From contig CAMWNI010000006.1 of assembly GCA_947175545.1 (NCBI GenBank), positions 1-64,000 on the forward strand: DNA of 64,000 nucleotides, read 5' to 3'. Numbering within the stretch: position 1 is the first letter of the stretch; every line of letters begins with the position of its first letter. Positions 31,495 to 40,562 of the stretch are shown here, one piece after another. The notes under the pieces were generated by a model. It was not told where the DNA came from and did not search any database. It worked only from the letters and a program-made list of their open reading frames with translations. The DNA comes from an uncultured Porphyromonadaceae bacterium (GTDB taxonomy: Bacteria; Bacteroidota; Bacteroidia; Bacteroidales; Muribaculaceae). The position numbers and the translations under genes are program-made.

Positions 31495-34400
31495 AAACAA
31501 ACAGATTCTTCCTCATTGTCTTTGCAATGATTCTCACAACATTATCGGGTTTAGGGGCAACGCCATCTAAACCCGATTTCGCTTTCCCGAAAACCGTCAG
31601 CGCCAATGCCGAGGCTGACCTCAAGATTGCTGTCAAGGAAAAGAACGGCCCGGCAATCCTCAATGCGCTGATTCGCTATTCGCTTGCCCGAACTGCCGTT
31701 GACCCTGAGAATACTGACGAGGTCGTCAGCCGTCTTGAAAAGGTCGAAGGCCAGGTCTCCGACTCCGTGACCATTGCGATGATTCGGCTGCTTTCGGCCG
31801 AGGTCAGCGGCAACGACACGGTTGCCTATGCTGTCTGGAAGGACTTCGCGCCGGCCTTGCGTCGCGCGCCTGTGACTGACTGGACAGACGTCGTCGTGGC
31901 CGAACCGCAGTTCTTCCCGTCGCTCTACGACTTTGCAGCCGTCAAAGCCCCGAAGGACGATGTAGCCGACGCGATGCTTGCCTATTACGCCTCTCGGCCC
32001 CTGCCGCGCCTTTACTGGTGTCTGAACTGGAAGCAAGGCTTCGAGGAACTTCTCAATGCTTATGAGTCAATGAAATCCGAGCCGGAGTCGGCCTTCGTCC
32101 TGGCCCGTCTCTGCTCCCTGGCCCATACAATCGAGCAGCGCCGTCAGGCCTACGTCCTTGCCCGCGGTTGGCTTGACGCCTTTCCCTCGTCGCCTTATCG
32201 CGTTGACGTCGACACGCTCGTCAGCACTCTCTGCTCCCCCTCGATGACAATCAATGCCCCGTGCCTTGTCGGCCTCGGACGCCCGCTCCCGCTGAAGGTC
32301 AGTGTCCAGTGTCTCAACGCCTGTTCCGTGCGAGTTGAGCAGGTCAAGGGCCAAGGCTCAGCCTCTTATCTCCGCCGGCTCAACTTTGATGGGTCCGGCG
32401 TCTTTGAAGCTGATTCTACACTCGAACTGACATTCGACAATTATGGCGTCTACCGCATAACCCCCGTCTTCACCGGCCAGTCCTCGCGCCGCAACCGCGA
32501 TTACATCGAAGTCGTGGTCTCCGACCTTCTGCTCTGGCAAACCACTTATGGCTCCACGTCTGAGACCTTTGCCCTCGACGTCATCAATGGCGCACCGCAG
32601 TCCGATGTCAGGTTCACCAATGAGCGCAACCGCATTTCCGCTGTGCGCGGCAACGACCGCTTCACTCCCTCGGTCTATGGCGGCTATCATGGCAACGACA
32701 ATGACACGACTACCGACTATACCGCCAATATCCTTACCGACCGCGGACTCTATCACCCCGGCGATAGCCTTAAGTTCGTCGCCGTCCTGATAGCCTCCGG
32801 GCGCATGTCGGTTCAACCTGTTGCCGGACGCTCCGTGCGGGTCGAACTCTGCAACCCTAACTGGCAGATTGTTGACTCTCTGACTCTTATTTCAGACAAC
32901 TTTGGCCGCATCACGGGTGAATTCAATCTCCCCGCCGACGGCCTGACGGGTAACTTCTACGTCCGGATTCCACGCTATACCTCCTCCTGCGTGACCGTCA
33001 CAGATTATAAGGCACCCTCCTTCGAGGTCAAGGCGGACTGTGAACGCCTCTCCGACACCTCGGTTCGCGTTTCCGGCTCGGCCATCGGCTACAATGGTTT
33101 CCCCTTGGCCGACGCGAAGGTCGCCGTCGAAGTCCGCACTCTCCCGCGCTGGGTCTGGTGGCGCAATTTCCGTAATGCCGGCCAGACTGTAATTGCAACA
33201 GACTCTCTCCGGACTGATGCCGACGGCAACTTCTCGGTTGTGATTGACTTTCCCGCTCCCGGCTCTGACGTGAGTCTCAGCGTGACTTCAACCGTCGCTT
33301 CGCCAACCGGCGAAACTCATGATGCCGCCGCCTTTGTTCCCGCGCGTCCTTATTATATCAGCGCCCGGATTCCGCAATTCTTCGTCCCCGGCGCTGCTCC
33401 CGCCGTCGAGGTCCTTGATTCCCGCGGCCGTTCGCAAGACATCCCCCTTAAGACCGAACTTATTTCTGCCGCTGACAGCCTGACCGTCATCCCTGATTCG
33501 ACCTGGAGCAATATCCCCTCCGGCGAATATCGTGTCATAATCCGCACGGAGAATCCCGACTTGGCTGAGCCGTATGAAACCTCCGGAATCTATGTCTATC
33601 GCCCGACGGATAAGATGCCGCCGGCCCGCATGGCTCTCTTTGTCCCTGAACGCCGCGTCGCCCCGGGCGACAAACTCCTTGTCGGCACCTCATTTGCCGA
33701 CAGCCACATACTGAAAACCCTTTGGGACGGCAATCGCATAATCAGCCGCGAGTGGCTGACTCCCGATGCCGGCAATTTCTTCCTCGACATGACCCTGCCC
33801 GACTCCGTCCGGTCGGCAACCCTGTCGCTCGCAACCCTCCGCGACTACCGGACCGAGGAACTCAACGTCAACATTATCCGCCCGGACGTCCCCAACTCCC
33901 TAAGCCTGAAATTCAGTTCGTTCCGTGACCGCATGGTGCCGGGCGAGCGTGAGCGTTGGTCAATTTCCGTTGCCGATAATCTTGGCAATCCGGTCGAAGC
34001 GGCTGTCATGCTTGACGTCTACTCGAAGGCTCTCGACGCCATTCGCCCCTTTAACTGGGACTTTTACGTATATCGCCCTGAAGGCCACGTGTGGAACTTG
34101 AACTACAACGGCGTCTATCCCCGCTGGGCCAATGCGTTCAAAAACGTTCGCACCTCTGACCGTCTCTCTATTTACGCCCCGTTGTTCAATCTTTATGGCC
34201 GCGGATTCCCCCGCGTTGAGGAGATTGAATATATGCTCTGTGAAACCATGGCTGTCTCTGCGGCTCCGCAGCACAGGAAGTTAATGAACGCCGCCCGTGG
34301 CGTAACTTTCAGCGCGGCCGACGGGGCTGAATCCGTCGAAGAAGAGAAAGCCTCTGACCATATCGCAGCCGTTGGGTCAGGAGCTGATGCGGGCAATTCC

Positions 34401-36527
34401 GCCACTCCCGGTCCTGATTCAGACAGCTCTTATCGTCTTCCCGAACTCCCCGTAGCGCTCTGGGCGCCTGTCCTGACCTCAGCTCCTGACGGCTCTCTCC
34501 GGGTCGAGTTCGAGGCCCCCGATGCCAACACGACCTGGAAACTTATCTGTCGCGCCTACGATATGTCATTACTGACCGGATCTCATTCAGCCGAGATTAT
34601 TGCCGCGAAGCCTGTCATGGTTCAGCCCAACGTTCCTCGCTTTCTCCGTGTCGGCGACCGTACCGAATTGCGCGCAATGGTCATGAACGCCACTGATTCT
34701 GCCGCCCTCGTCAACTCCGTCATTGAAATTTTCGACCCCGTGACCGCCGAAGTGTTTTCTCGTCGTGAGTTCTCCGATTCGGTTGCCGCAGGCAAGTCGG
34801 CTCTGATTTCTCTCCCGCTCGTCGCTCCTGACCGTTCAATGCTCGGAATCCGCGTGAAAGCCACATCCGGCAACTTCACGGATGGCGAGCAGAGCGTAAT
34901 TGCCATCCTTCCGGCGGTGATTACCGCTCGTTCCGCAACCCCTCTGTTTTTTGCGGCTGATTCAACCGACGTGACGGTTGAAGCGCCAGCCGGTTCCGTA
35001 GTAACCCTGACAACTAATGCCGCCTGGGAGTGCCTTACGGCCCTGCCCGGTCTGGCGGCCTCTGAGAGCAAGAGCGCCTTTGCCGCGACGTCGGCCCTCT
35101 TTTCTGCCGCCGTTGGCCGTGGCCTGGTGCGCACCTATCCGCAAATCGCCTCCGCCTTGAAGCGATGGGAGGACGCCGACTCCGCTCTGATTTCTAAACT
35201 GAGTGCCAACGAAGACCTGAAAATTGCCCTCCTCTCCGAAACGCCCTGGCCCGCGGCTGCTCAGAGCGATACCGAGCGCATGGCCCGCCTGATTCTGCTC
35301 CTTGACCGCAAGGAGTCGCAGTCAGTGATTGACAATGCCGTCGCCTCCCTTGCCAAGCTTGTCCGTAAGGGTGGACTGGCCTGGACTCCTGACTCTGACG
35401 AACCCTCGCTCTGGGTAACTGAAGAATTCCTCTCGGCTATGGCCCGTCTGCGTCGCCTCGGCTACATGCCATCATCGCCTCGGCTTGACCGCATTGTCGC
35501 TGAAGCGGTCCGTTATCTCGACAATGAAGTTGCCCGTGACTATGCCAAGTATAAGGGCGAGTATCCTGACTATGCCGAGTTGCGTCCCGCTTTCCCTGAA
35601 GTTCAGCAGCCGGCTCCCGCCCGTCGGGCCTTGACCGCTACGGTCCAGTATCTTCTGAGCCACTGGCGCGACCTCGACTTCTCCGGCAAGGCTCAGGCAG
35701 CCATCATTCTTAACTCAAACGGATATGCCTCGACTGCACGCACCGTAATTGAATCCCTGCGCCAGTACGAAGCCTGGCGTCAGACCGGACTCAACGCCGA
35801 GTTGCTTGATGCCTTTGCGGCTGTCGAACCCCGGGCGGCCGAGGTCGATGAAATCCGCCGGTTCTTCATTGAGCGCAAACAGGCAATGGAGTGGGGTGAC
35901 GGTCTTGCCGCCTCCGCGCTGATTGCCTCGATTCTTTCCTCCGGGTCTGACTGGCTTGTACCCGCTGAAAATGAAATGACCCTCCGTCTCAATGGCAAAC
36001 CCTTTGCCCCTGAAGGAATTGAGGCCGTGATGGGTTCCTTCCGCGTGAGCCTGCCTGACGGCGGACGCCTTGAAATGCAGAAAGGGCGTTTCCCCGCCTG
36101 GGGTGGGGTTTTCACCGCTCTGACCGATACGGTCACGGAGATTCCCGCCTTTGCAAGCGAAAAACTCTCCGTCACGCGCCGCATAGAGGGTGATTTGTCC
36201 GTAGGTTCGCGCGTTAAACTCATCGTCGAGATTGATGCCGCCCAACCCATTGACTATGTCGTTGTCAAGTCTCCCCGTGCGGCCGGTCTCAGCGTGGTCA
36301 ATCAGCTTCCCGAGCGTTTGTGGCTCCCCGGCTCGTATGTCTATCGCGAACCCTGTTCAACGGAAACCAACTGGTTCTTCTCCCGCCTGGCAAAAGGCAA
36401 AACCGTCCTGACCGAGGAGTTCTTTGTTTCTTCCGAGGGAACCTTCCTCTTAGCTCCGGCTGAGGCGCAGAGCCAATACGCTCCTGAATTTCATTCCCGC
36501 ACGTCCGGTTCGCCGGTTGAGTTATGA
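31491..36527 (+). CDS. Alpha-2-macroglobulin family protein lacking the thioester motif
   Basis: A 1678-residue secreted protein with a signal peptide at about 1-23. The MG2 domain is marked by ILTDRGLYHPGDSLKF (about 410-425). The A2M domain begins near LPVALWAPVLTSAPDGSLRVEF (about 985) and continues EAPDANTTWKL. The helical domain that normally carries the Cys-Glu thioester (CxEQ) follows at about 1170, but here the corresponding stretch reads WECLTALPGLAASESKSAFA with no CxEQ, so the usual covalent trapping of a protease cannot occur. No lipobox is seen, so it is probably free in the periplasm or membrane-associated through partners. Bacterial homologues are thought to protect the envelope against proteases; MagD of Pseudomonas is a thioester-free precedent. 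Its neighbours link it to an ECF sigma factor. The helical toroid and C-terminal receptor-like domain appear intact. Confidence 0.88.
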   Translation: MKTNRFFLIVFAMILTTLSGLGATPSKPDFAFPKTVSANAEADLKIAVKEKNGPAILNALIRYSLARTAVDPENTDEVVSRLEKVEGQVSDSVTIAMIRLLSAEVSGNDTVAYAVWKDFAPALRRAPVTDWTDVVVAEPQFFPSLYDFAAVKAPKDDVADAMLAYYASRPLPRLYWCLNWKQGFEELLNAYESMKSEPESAFVLARLCSLAHTIEQRRQAYVLARGWLDAFPSSPYRVDVDTLVSTLCSPSMTINAPCLVGLGRPLPLKVSVQCLNACSVRVEQVKGQGSASYLRRLNFDGSGVFEADSTLELTFDNYGVYRITPVFTGQSSRRNRDYIEVVVSDLLLWQTTYGSTSETFALDVINGAPQSDVRFTNERNRISAVRGNDRFTPSVYGGYHGNDNDTTTDYTANILTDRGLYHPGDSLKFVAVLIASGRMSVQPVAGRSVRVELCNPNWQIVDSLTLISDNFGRITGEFNLPADGLTGNFYVRIPRYTSSCVTVTDYKAPSFEVKADCERLSDTSVRVSGSAIGYNGFPLADAKVAVEVRTLPRWVWWRNFRNAGQTVIATDSLRTDADGNFSVVIDFPAPGSDVSLSVTSTVASPTGETHDAAAFVPARPYYISARIPQFFVPGAAPAVEVLDSRGRSQDIPLKTELISAADSLTVIPDSTWSNIPSGEYRVIIRTENPDLAEPYETSGIYVYRPTDKMPPARMALFVPERRVAPGDKLLVGTSFADSHILKTLWDGNRIISREWLTPDAGNFFLDMTLPDSVRSATLSLATLRDYRTEELNVNIIRPDVPNSLSLKFSSFRDRMVPGERERWSISVADNLGNPVEAAVMLDVYSKALDAIRPFNWDFYVYRPEGHVWNLNYNGVYPRWANAFKNVRTSDRLSIYAPLFNLYGRGFPRVEEIEYMLCETMAVSAAPQHRKLMNAARGVTFSAADGAESVEEEKASDHIAAVGSGADAGNSATPGPDSDSSYRLPELPVALWAPVLTSAPDGSLRVEFEAPDANTTWKLICRAYDMSLLTGSHSAEIIAAKPVMVQPNVPRFLRVGDRTELRAMVMNATDSAALVNSVIEIFDPVTAEVFSRREFSDSVAAGKSALISLPLVAPDRSMLGIRVKATSGNFTDGEQSVIAILPAVITARSATPLFFAADSTDVTVEAPAGSVVTLTTNAAWECLTALPGLAASESKSAFAATSALFSAAVGRGLVRTYPQIASALKRWEDADSALISKLSANEDLKIALLSETPWPAAAQSDTERMARLILLLDRKESQSVIDNAVASLAKLVRKGGLAWTPDSDEPSLWVTEEFLSAMARLRRLGYMPSSPRLDRIVAEAVRYLDNEVARDYAKYKGEYPDYAELRPAFPEVQQPAPARRALTATVQYLLSHWRDLDFSGKAQAAIILNSNGYASTARTVIESLRQYEAWRQTGLNAELLDAFAAVEPRAAEVDEIRRFFIERKQAMEWGDGLAASALIASILSSGSDWLVPAENEMTLRLNGKPFAPEGIEAVMGSFRVSLPDGGRLEMQKGRFPAWGGVFTALTDTVTEIPAFASEKLSVTRRIEGDLSVGSRVKLIVEIDAAQPIDYVVVKSPRAAGLSVVNQLPERLWLPGSYVYREPCSTETNWFFSRLAKGKTVLTEEFFVSSEGTFLLAPAEAQSQYAPEFHSRTSGSPVEL

Positions 36528-37447
36528 GGTCTTTGTTCTATCTGCTTCTGTTTCTTGTAGTTTCCGGATGCACTTACTCCTCCGGAGTCTCCGTCCGTGG
36601 CCTTAACGAAGCTGAGCGTCTTTTGGCGTCTGATCCCTCTGCGGCAATGGAGCGCCTCAACGAAGTCGACGTAACGGCCTTTCGCGATTCGGCCTCCCTG
36701 GCACGCTGGGCGCTCCTTTACAGCGAAGCTATGGTGGCCAACCGCTTAGCCGCGCCTAACGACACCATCGTTGACATCGCAATTGCCTACTACGGCGCGC
36801 ACAACCTCAAGTCCCGGCTTCAGCGTGCGCGCCATCTGAAGGCACTCCTGGCGGACAATGCTGATAATTCCGCACTTGCCTCCGCGCTTTATCTCCAGAA
36901 AGAACGCGAATTTTTTCTCTATCGCGAGCGCATTGCCCGCAACCGGCTCATTGGCGGTTCGCTCTTTCTACTCCTTCTGGCCGTTGCCATAATCATCTTC
37001 CAGCGCCAGCGGCTGCGCCTTCGTCGCGTCCAGGCCGAAGCGCTGATTGCCGAAGTCGCATGTTTGCGCGAATCGGAATGTCGGATTTCTTCAACTTTGT
37101 CCTCGATGCTGACCGACCGGTTTCGGATAATAGATGACCTCTGCGCAACTTACTATGAATCGCAAGGCACCCCGGGCGAGCGGAGGCGTATTGTTGAGAA
37201 AGTCAAATCGCAGATTGCCTCACTGCAGACGGACAGTGACCTGTTCGCTGAAATGGTCAGTTGCGTCAACGATTGCCGACGCGGCTACCTCGACAGCCTG
37301 CCCCCGCTGTCACCTGATGACTACCGCCTGACCGTCTACCTTGCATGCAATCTCTCCAACCGCACAATCGCACTCTTGACCGGCCAGACCCTCGAAGTCA
37401 TCTACAAACGAAAATCTCGACTGAAATCGCGCCTCAACCGCCATTAA
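36524..37447 (+). CDS. Membrane-anchored TPR-helix-HTH regulator-like protein
   Basis: A 307-residue protein. The N-terminus is a signal with a lipobox (VVSGC, Cys at about 16). A helical, TPR-like segment follows (about 28-135), then one clear membrane helix (about 143-161, LIGGSLFLLLLAVAIIIF), a coiled-coil stretch, and a C-terminal helix-turn-helix-like domain (about 258-307, DDYRLTVYLACNLSNRTIALLTGQ, then IYKRKSRLKSRLNRH). The layout resembles Bacteroidota proteins with periplasmic TPRs and a cytoplasmic LuxR-like HTH. It overlaps the alpha-2-macroglobulin gene by 4 bases, so it may sense that system and report to DNA. Direct DNA binding is inferred. Confidence 0.7.
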   Translation: MRSLFYLLLFLVVSGCTYSSGVSVRGLNEAERLLASDPSAAMERLNEVDVTAFRDSASLARWALLYSEAMVANRLAAPNDTIVDIAIAYYGAHNLKSRLQRARHLKALLADNADNSALASALYLQKEREFFLYRERIARNRLIGGSLFLLLLAVAIIIFQRQRLRLRRVQAEALIAEVACLRESECRISSTLSSMLTDRFRIIDDLCATYYESQGTPGERRRIVEKVKSQIASLQTDSDLFAEMVSCVNDCRRGYLDSLPPLSPDDYRLTVYLACNLSNRTIALLTGQTLEVIYKRKSRLKSRLNRH

Positions 37448-37506
37448 CCCCGCCGTCTTCTATTCCGGAATGACAAAAAATACGCTTTAGTCCCCCCGTC
37501 GGTAAC

Positions 37507-37514
37507 TAACTTTG
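37507..37514 (+). promoter_or_regulatory. -7 promoter element of the DUF4373 gene
   Basis: TAACTTTG, 15 bases before the ATG at 37530. It lies inside the apparent 5' extension of the open frame (TTG at 37512), which argues for the ATG at 37530 as the true start. Confidence 0.55.
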
Positions 37515-37529
37515 CATCTAAAAAAAGTT

Positions 37530-38198
37530 ATGGCAAAAAAGAAAACCGACACTCCCCGTTCGTTCACTCACGACTCAAACGCCCGCAATTCCGCGGGAAT
37601 CATTCGCCTGCGCCTTGCTCATGGTGCTGCGGGCTATGGCATCTTCTTCATGCTTCTTGAGCGCCTGCGCGATTCTCCTGACTACATTGCCGACATCGAC
37701 TATGAAGTCCTGGCCTATGACCTCCGCGAATCGCCCGAACTCATCCGTTCCGTAATTGAAGACTTCGGACTGTTCGAGCTGACAGACGATTCCTCGCGAT
37801 TCTTCTCGCCGACTCTCAAGCGTCGTCTTGACTCCCAATACTGCAAAAAGGAAACTCCCAAAGATGAAACCCCGACTGTGGTGGAACCCGCTGCCGCCAC
37901 GGAAACAAACACCGCAGAGCCGGCGCAACCAATCCGCGAAGAAGCCCCGGCTCCTCAGGCTGACGTCGCAGAACCGACAATTTGCCCTGACTTATCGCCT
38001 GAACAGCTGCGCGACGTGCTGATTGATCAGGCGTGTGCCGATTCCGAATGGCTCCGGGGCGAGAGCGAGGAACTTGACCGCAGTGTGGCCGATCTTATCC
38101 TGACCTTGCGTACCGACTTCCTCACCTACTGTAATATTCATTCCGTGACTTTCAATTCGCTTTCGGCACTGAAATCTCATTTTTCCCGGTGGGTCTGA
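37530..38198 (+). CDS. DUF4373 (Lin1244/Lin1753-like) protein
   Basis: A 222-residue cytoplasmic protein. The N-terminal 100 residues (FTHDSNARNSAGIIRLRLAH, then GYGIFFMLLERLRDS and the aromatic SRFFSPTLKRRLD) match the DUF4373 winged-helix-like domain found in phage replication proteins and in many Bacteroidales chromosomal proteins. A proline- and glutamate-rich linker (about 105-150) leads to a helical C-terminal part ending NSLSALKSHFSRWV, typical for the family. The role is not known. I see no phage genes beside it. It has its own promoter, so it may be separate from the alpha-2-macroglobulin operon. Confidence 0.75.
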   Translation: MAKKKTDTPRSFTHDSNARNSAGIIRLRLAHGAAGYGIFFMLLERLRDSPDYIADIDYEVLAYDLRESPELIRSVIEDFGLFELTDDSSRFFSPTLKRRLDSQYCKKETPKDETPTVVEPAAATETNTAEPAQPIREEAPAPQADVAEPTICPDLSPEQLRDVLIDQACADSEWLRGESEELDRSVADLILTLRTDFLTYCNIHSVTFNSLSALKSHFSRWV

Positions 38199-38265
38199 CC
38201 CTCTCAGTCAGAAAATAAACTTCCGTTGAAAAGTTAATAGGCAGTAATTCAGTCGCATACATCTG

Positions 38266-38304
38266 TGTCCGGTCAGATTGTATTTTTGGTTCTGATGCCG
38301 GACA
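38266..38304. repeat. Imperfect inverted repeat over the TonB receptor promoter
   Basis: The arms TGTCCGGTCAGA (38266-38277) and TCTGATGCCGGACA (38291-38304) are inverted copies apart from a small bulge, around a 13-base T-rich loop. The repeat ends 5 bases before the -7 element at 38310, so it covers the -33 region. No T run follows, which favours an operator over a terminator. Confidence 0.45.
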
Positions 38305-38309
38305 AGCGG

Positions 38310-38317
38310 TAACTTTG
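38310..38317 (+). promoter_or_regulatory. -7 promoter element of the TonB-dependent receptor gene
   Basis: TAACTTTG, 8 bases before the ATG at 38326, so the leader would be only a few bases. An inverted repeat overlaps the upstream half of the promoter. Confidence 0.55.
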
Positions 38318-38325
38318 CACCTGTT

Positions 38326-40425
38326 ATGAATCGCATTGTTTTACTCGCTTTGAGCGTGACGGGCGGCATGGGTGTCGCCATCGCGCAAACTGATTCCCTT
38401 TCAAAGGAATTAAACGAAATCGTAGTGACGGCCAACATTCCTGCCACTCGTCTCGACGGCTCCAATCTGGTAACTGTCGTTTCCGGATCCGAGCTTCAGA
38501 ATCTTGGAACGGCGCTTGATGTCTTGCGTCAGTTGCCAATGATTTCCGTCGGGGCCGATGGTTCGGTGTCAGTAATTGGCAAAGGCAGCCCGGAAATACT
38601 GGTAAACGGACGTCCGCTGACCGACCTTGCCGAACTGACGGCTATCCGGTCTGACAATCTTGCAAAAGTCGAAGTTCAGCTCTCTCCCGGCGCTATATTC
38701 GATGGCGAGACTCGGTCTGTCATTCGCCTGACCACTTCCCGGAACTTCATTGACGGTCTTTCGGTCAGTGAGCGTGCCGAAGCAATCCTGCGTCGCCGCT
38801 TATCGGCTGGAAATCACTTCGACTTTAATTATAATATTGGTGACTGGGACCTGTTTCTGAATACGCTTTTCTCCTATAATAATAGTTTACATACCGGACG
38901 CACTCTGAACCGCGTGACTGCTGACGGGGTTGATGCTCTGATTGGCTCTTCGCAGCAATCAACTTCTCCGTCGGTCAGAGGAAGCGTCAAACTCGGATTC
39001 AACTATGCGGCCGTTCGTCGCTCGTTCGGGCTTTATTGGAGTTTCAGGCCCGAACGAGCCGAGTATCTCAATCATGGATCCGAATGGATTGACAATGAAA
39101 CTCCCCTTAATCGCTCAATAACTCGCCGAAGCCGCGATTTCCCTCACCTGGTATCGGCTTATTATGAGGAGTCCTTCCGCAAAAATTCCCTGTTTCATTT
39201 CGACGGCACATTTCGTTCCGGCCACTCCTGCAACCACGTAACCACTGCTTACGCTGACTTTGGGACTGACGGTGACGTGACATCTCGCGATTTTTCAAAG
39301 TCAACCCTGGTTGCAGCCAAGGCTTATCTGACAATTCCCCTTTGGCATGGCAATTTTACCGTCGGCACTCAGGACTCTTATACGCAATCCTCGCTTGACT
39401 TCCATATGTTCAATCCCTCGGTGGAAAGCTATGTCCCCTCTGCTCTCACATTGGCTCGCCAGATTGCGGCGGCAGGTTTTGCCTCCTGGAGCGCACGTTT
39501 CGGCAGGTTGAGTCTTGACCTTGGCCTTCGCTATCAAATTACGGACTATCTCTTTAAGGTCAACGGCAACCGCGACCCTGACGTCAGCCGCACGTTCAGT
39601 TCGCTGACGCCTGATCTGACCCTCGGCTGGTTGTTCAATGAGCGATCTCAGGTTTCGCTGACCTATAAAACTGTTTCCGTCAAGCCTCCTTACGCCCGGC
39701 TGACCGGTAGCCTCAGCTATGTCGGCCGCCATGAGGTTGAAGGAGGCAATCCCTTGTTGCGCGATGAAACAATGAACAATCTGCAACTGTTCGCCTCTTG
39801 CCGTGACTTTATGTTACAGGCTGATTGCGCTTTCAGCCGCGACTCTTATGGCTTTGTAAAGAAGCTTATCTCCATTAATCCTCTGAGGCTGCTCTTATCG
39901 CCCGTAAATCTTGATCTGACATCCCTGAGCGTATATCTTATGTGGAACCGTAAAATCGGATTCTGGTCTCCCGGCCTCACACTCGGCCTCTACTATCAAT
40001 GGCTAAAGAAAATCGGACATTCCGGCGAGGCAATTACCGCTTCGCCCGCAAAAACCCGACCAATCGTTTCTTATTATTTCAATAACCTGTTCTCGCTTCC
40101 GGGCGGATGGACGGCTACGGTCAATATCAGTGGCTCCTCGGCGGGCGATATGTCAACGAATCGCTTTGCCGCCTCATGGGTTGTGGTTGATGCCTCGGTG
40201 TCCAAGTCGTTTCTTGGCAATGCCGTTCAGCTGAAACTGTCGGCAACCGATATTTTACGTTCGGTTGATCCCTCATGGTCAATCAACGCATGTGGCGTCT
40301 TCGTTGACAAGCGTCAGCGCGCCGACCGTTCCGGTATATCCATTTCGGTTTCTTATCGGTTTAGGCCGCGCCGCGTCAATTTCAAGGGAACCGACGCTTC
40401 GCCGGAGGAACTCAAGCGTCTTTAA
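38326..40425 (+). CDS. TonB-dependent outer membrane receptor
   Basis: A 699-residue outer membrane protein with a signal peptide at about 1-20 (ending AIAQ). A TonB-box-like segment (ELNEIVVTA, about 28-36) and a plug domain (about 38-150, with VLRQLPMISVGADGSVSVIGKGSPEILVNGRPL) are followed by a 22-strand-type barrel. It resembles the barrel family often annotated as outer membrane beta-barrel (OMP_b-brl_3). It has no N-terminal carboxypeptidase-like domain and no SusD partner, so it is not a standard glycan receptor. After the last barrel strand (SISVSYRF) comes an unusual polar tail of about 22 residues. The ligand is unknown. The gene stands alone with its own promoter and a possible operator. 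Confidence 0.85.
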   Translation: MNRIVLLALSVTGGMGVAIAQTDSLSKELNEIVVTANIPATRLDGSNLVTVVSGSELQNLGTALDVLRQLPMISVGADGSVSVIGKGSPEILVNGRPLTDLAELTAIRSDNLAKVEVQLSPGAIFDGETRSVIRLTTSRNFIDGLSVSERAEAILRRRLSAGNHFDFNYNIGDWDLFLNTLFSYNNSLHTGRTLNRVTADGVDALIGSSQQSTSPSVRGSVKLGFNYAAVRRSFGLYWSFRPERAEYLNHGSEWIDNETPLNRSITRRSRDFPHLVSAYYEESFRKNSLFHFDGTFRSGHSCNHVTTAYADFGTDGDVTSRDFSKSTLVAAKAYLTIPLWHGNFTVGTQDSYTQSSLDFHMFNPSVESYVPSALTLARQIAAAGFASWSARFGRLSLDLGLRYQITDYLFKVNGNRDPDVSRTFSSLTPDLTLGWLFNERSQVSLTYKTVSVKPPYARLTGSLSYVGRHEVEGGNPLLRDETMNNLQLFASCRDFMLQADCAFSRDSYGFVKKLISINPLRLLLSPVNLDLTSLSVYLMWNRKIGFWSPGLTLGLYYQWLKKIGHSGEAITASPAKTRPIVSYYFNNLFSLPGGWTATVNISGSSAGDMSTNRFAASWVVVDASVSKSFLGNAVQLKLSATDILRSVDPSWSINACGVFVDKRQRADRSGISISVSYRFRPRRVNFKGTDASPEELKRL

Positions 40426-40507
40426 CTCTGATTCGCTTTTCTCGTTGATTCATAGGTGACTATACTTTTTATTCCCGCGTCTGCTTTTATTTTTCAGCAA
40501 AAATCCG

Positions 40508-40515
40508 TAACTTTG
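40508..40515 (+). promoter_or_regulatory. -7 promoter element of the SLC13/porin operon
   Basis: TAACTTTG, 48 bases before the ATG at 40563, giving a leader of about 40 bases. The -33 region is T-rich without a clear TTTG. Confidence 0.55.
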
Positions 40516-40562
40516 CAGGCGTTTTTTCGGAATAAAATCAATCAATTATCCTATATTTCATC

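Noticed and set aside
32067-36250. Several long minus-strand open frames opposite the alpha-2-macroglobulin gene
   Set aside because: They are antisense shadows of a high-GC coding strand with no recognisable domains, signals or start context.
37462-37471. Palindrome ATTCCGGAAT after the TPR-HTH gene
   Set aside because: Ten bases with no loop and no following T run; expected by chance at this length in 64 kb.
37530-38198. Prophage remnant, suggested by the DUF4373 domain
   Set aside because: No other phage-like gene is nearby and the domain is common as a lone chromosomal gene in Bacteroidales.
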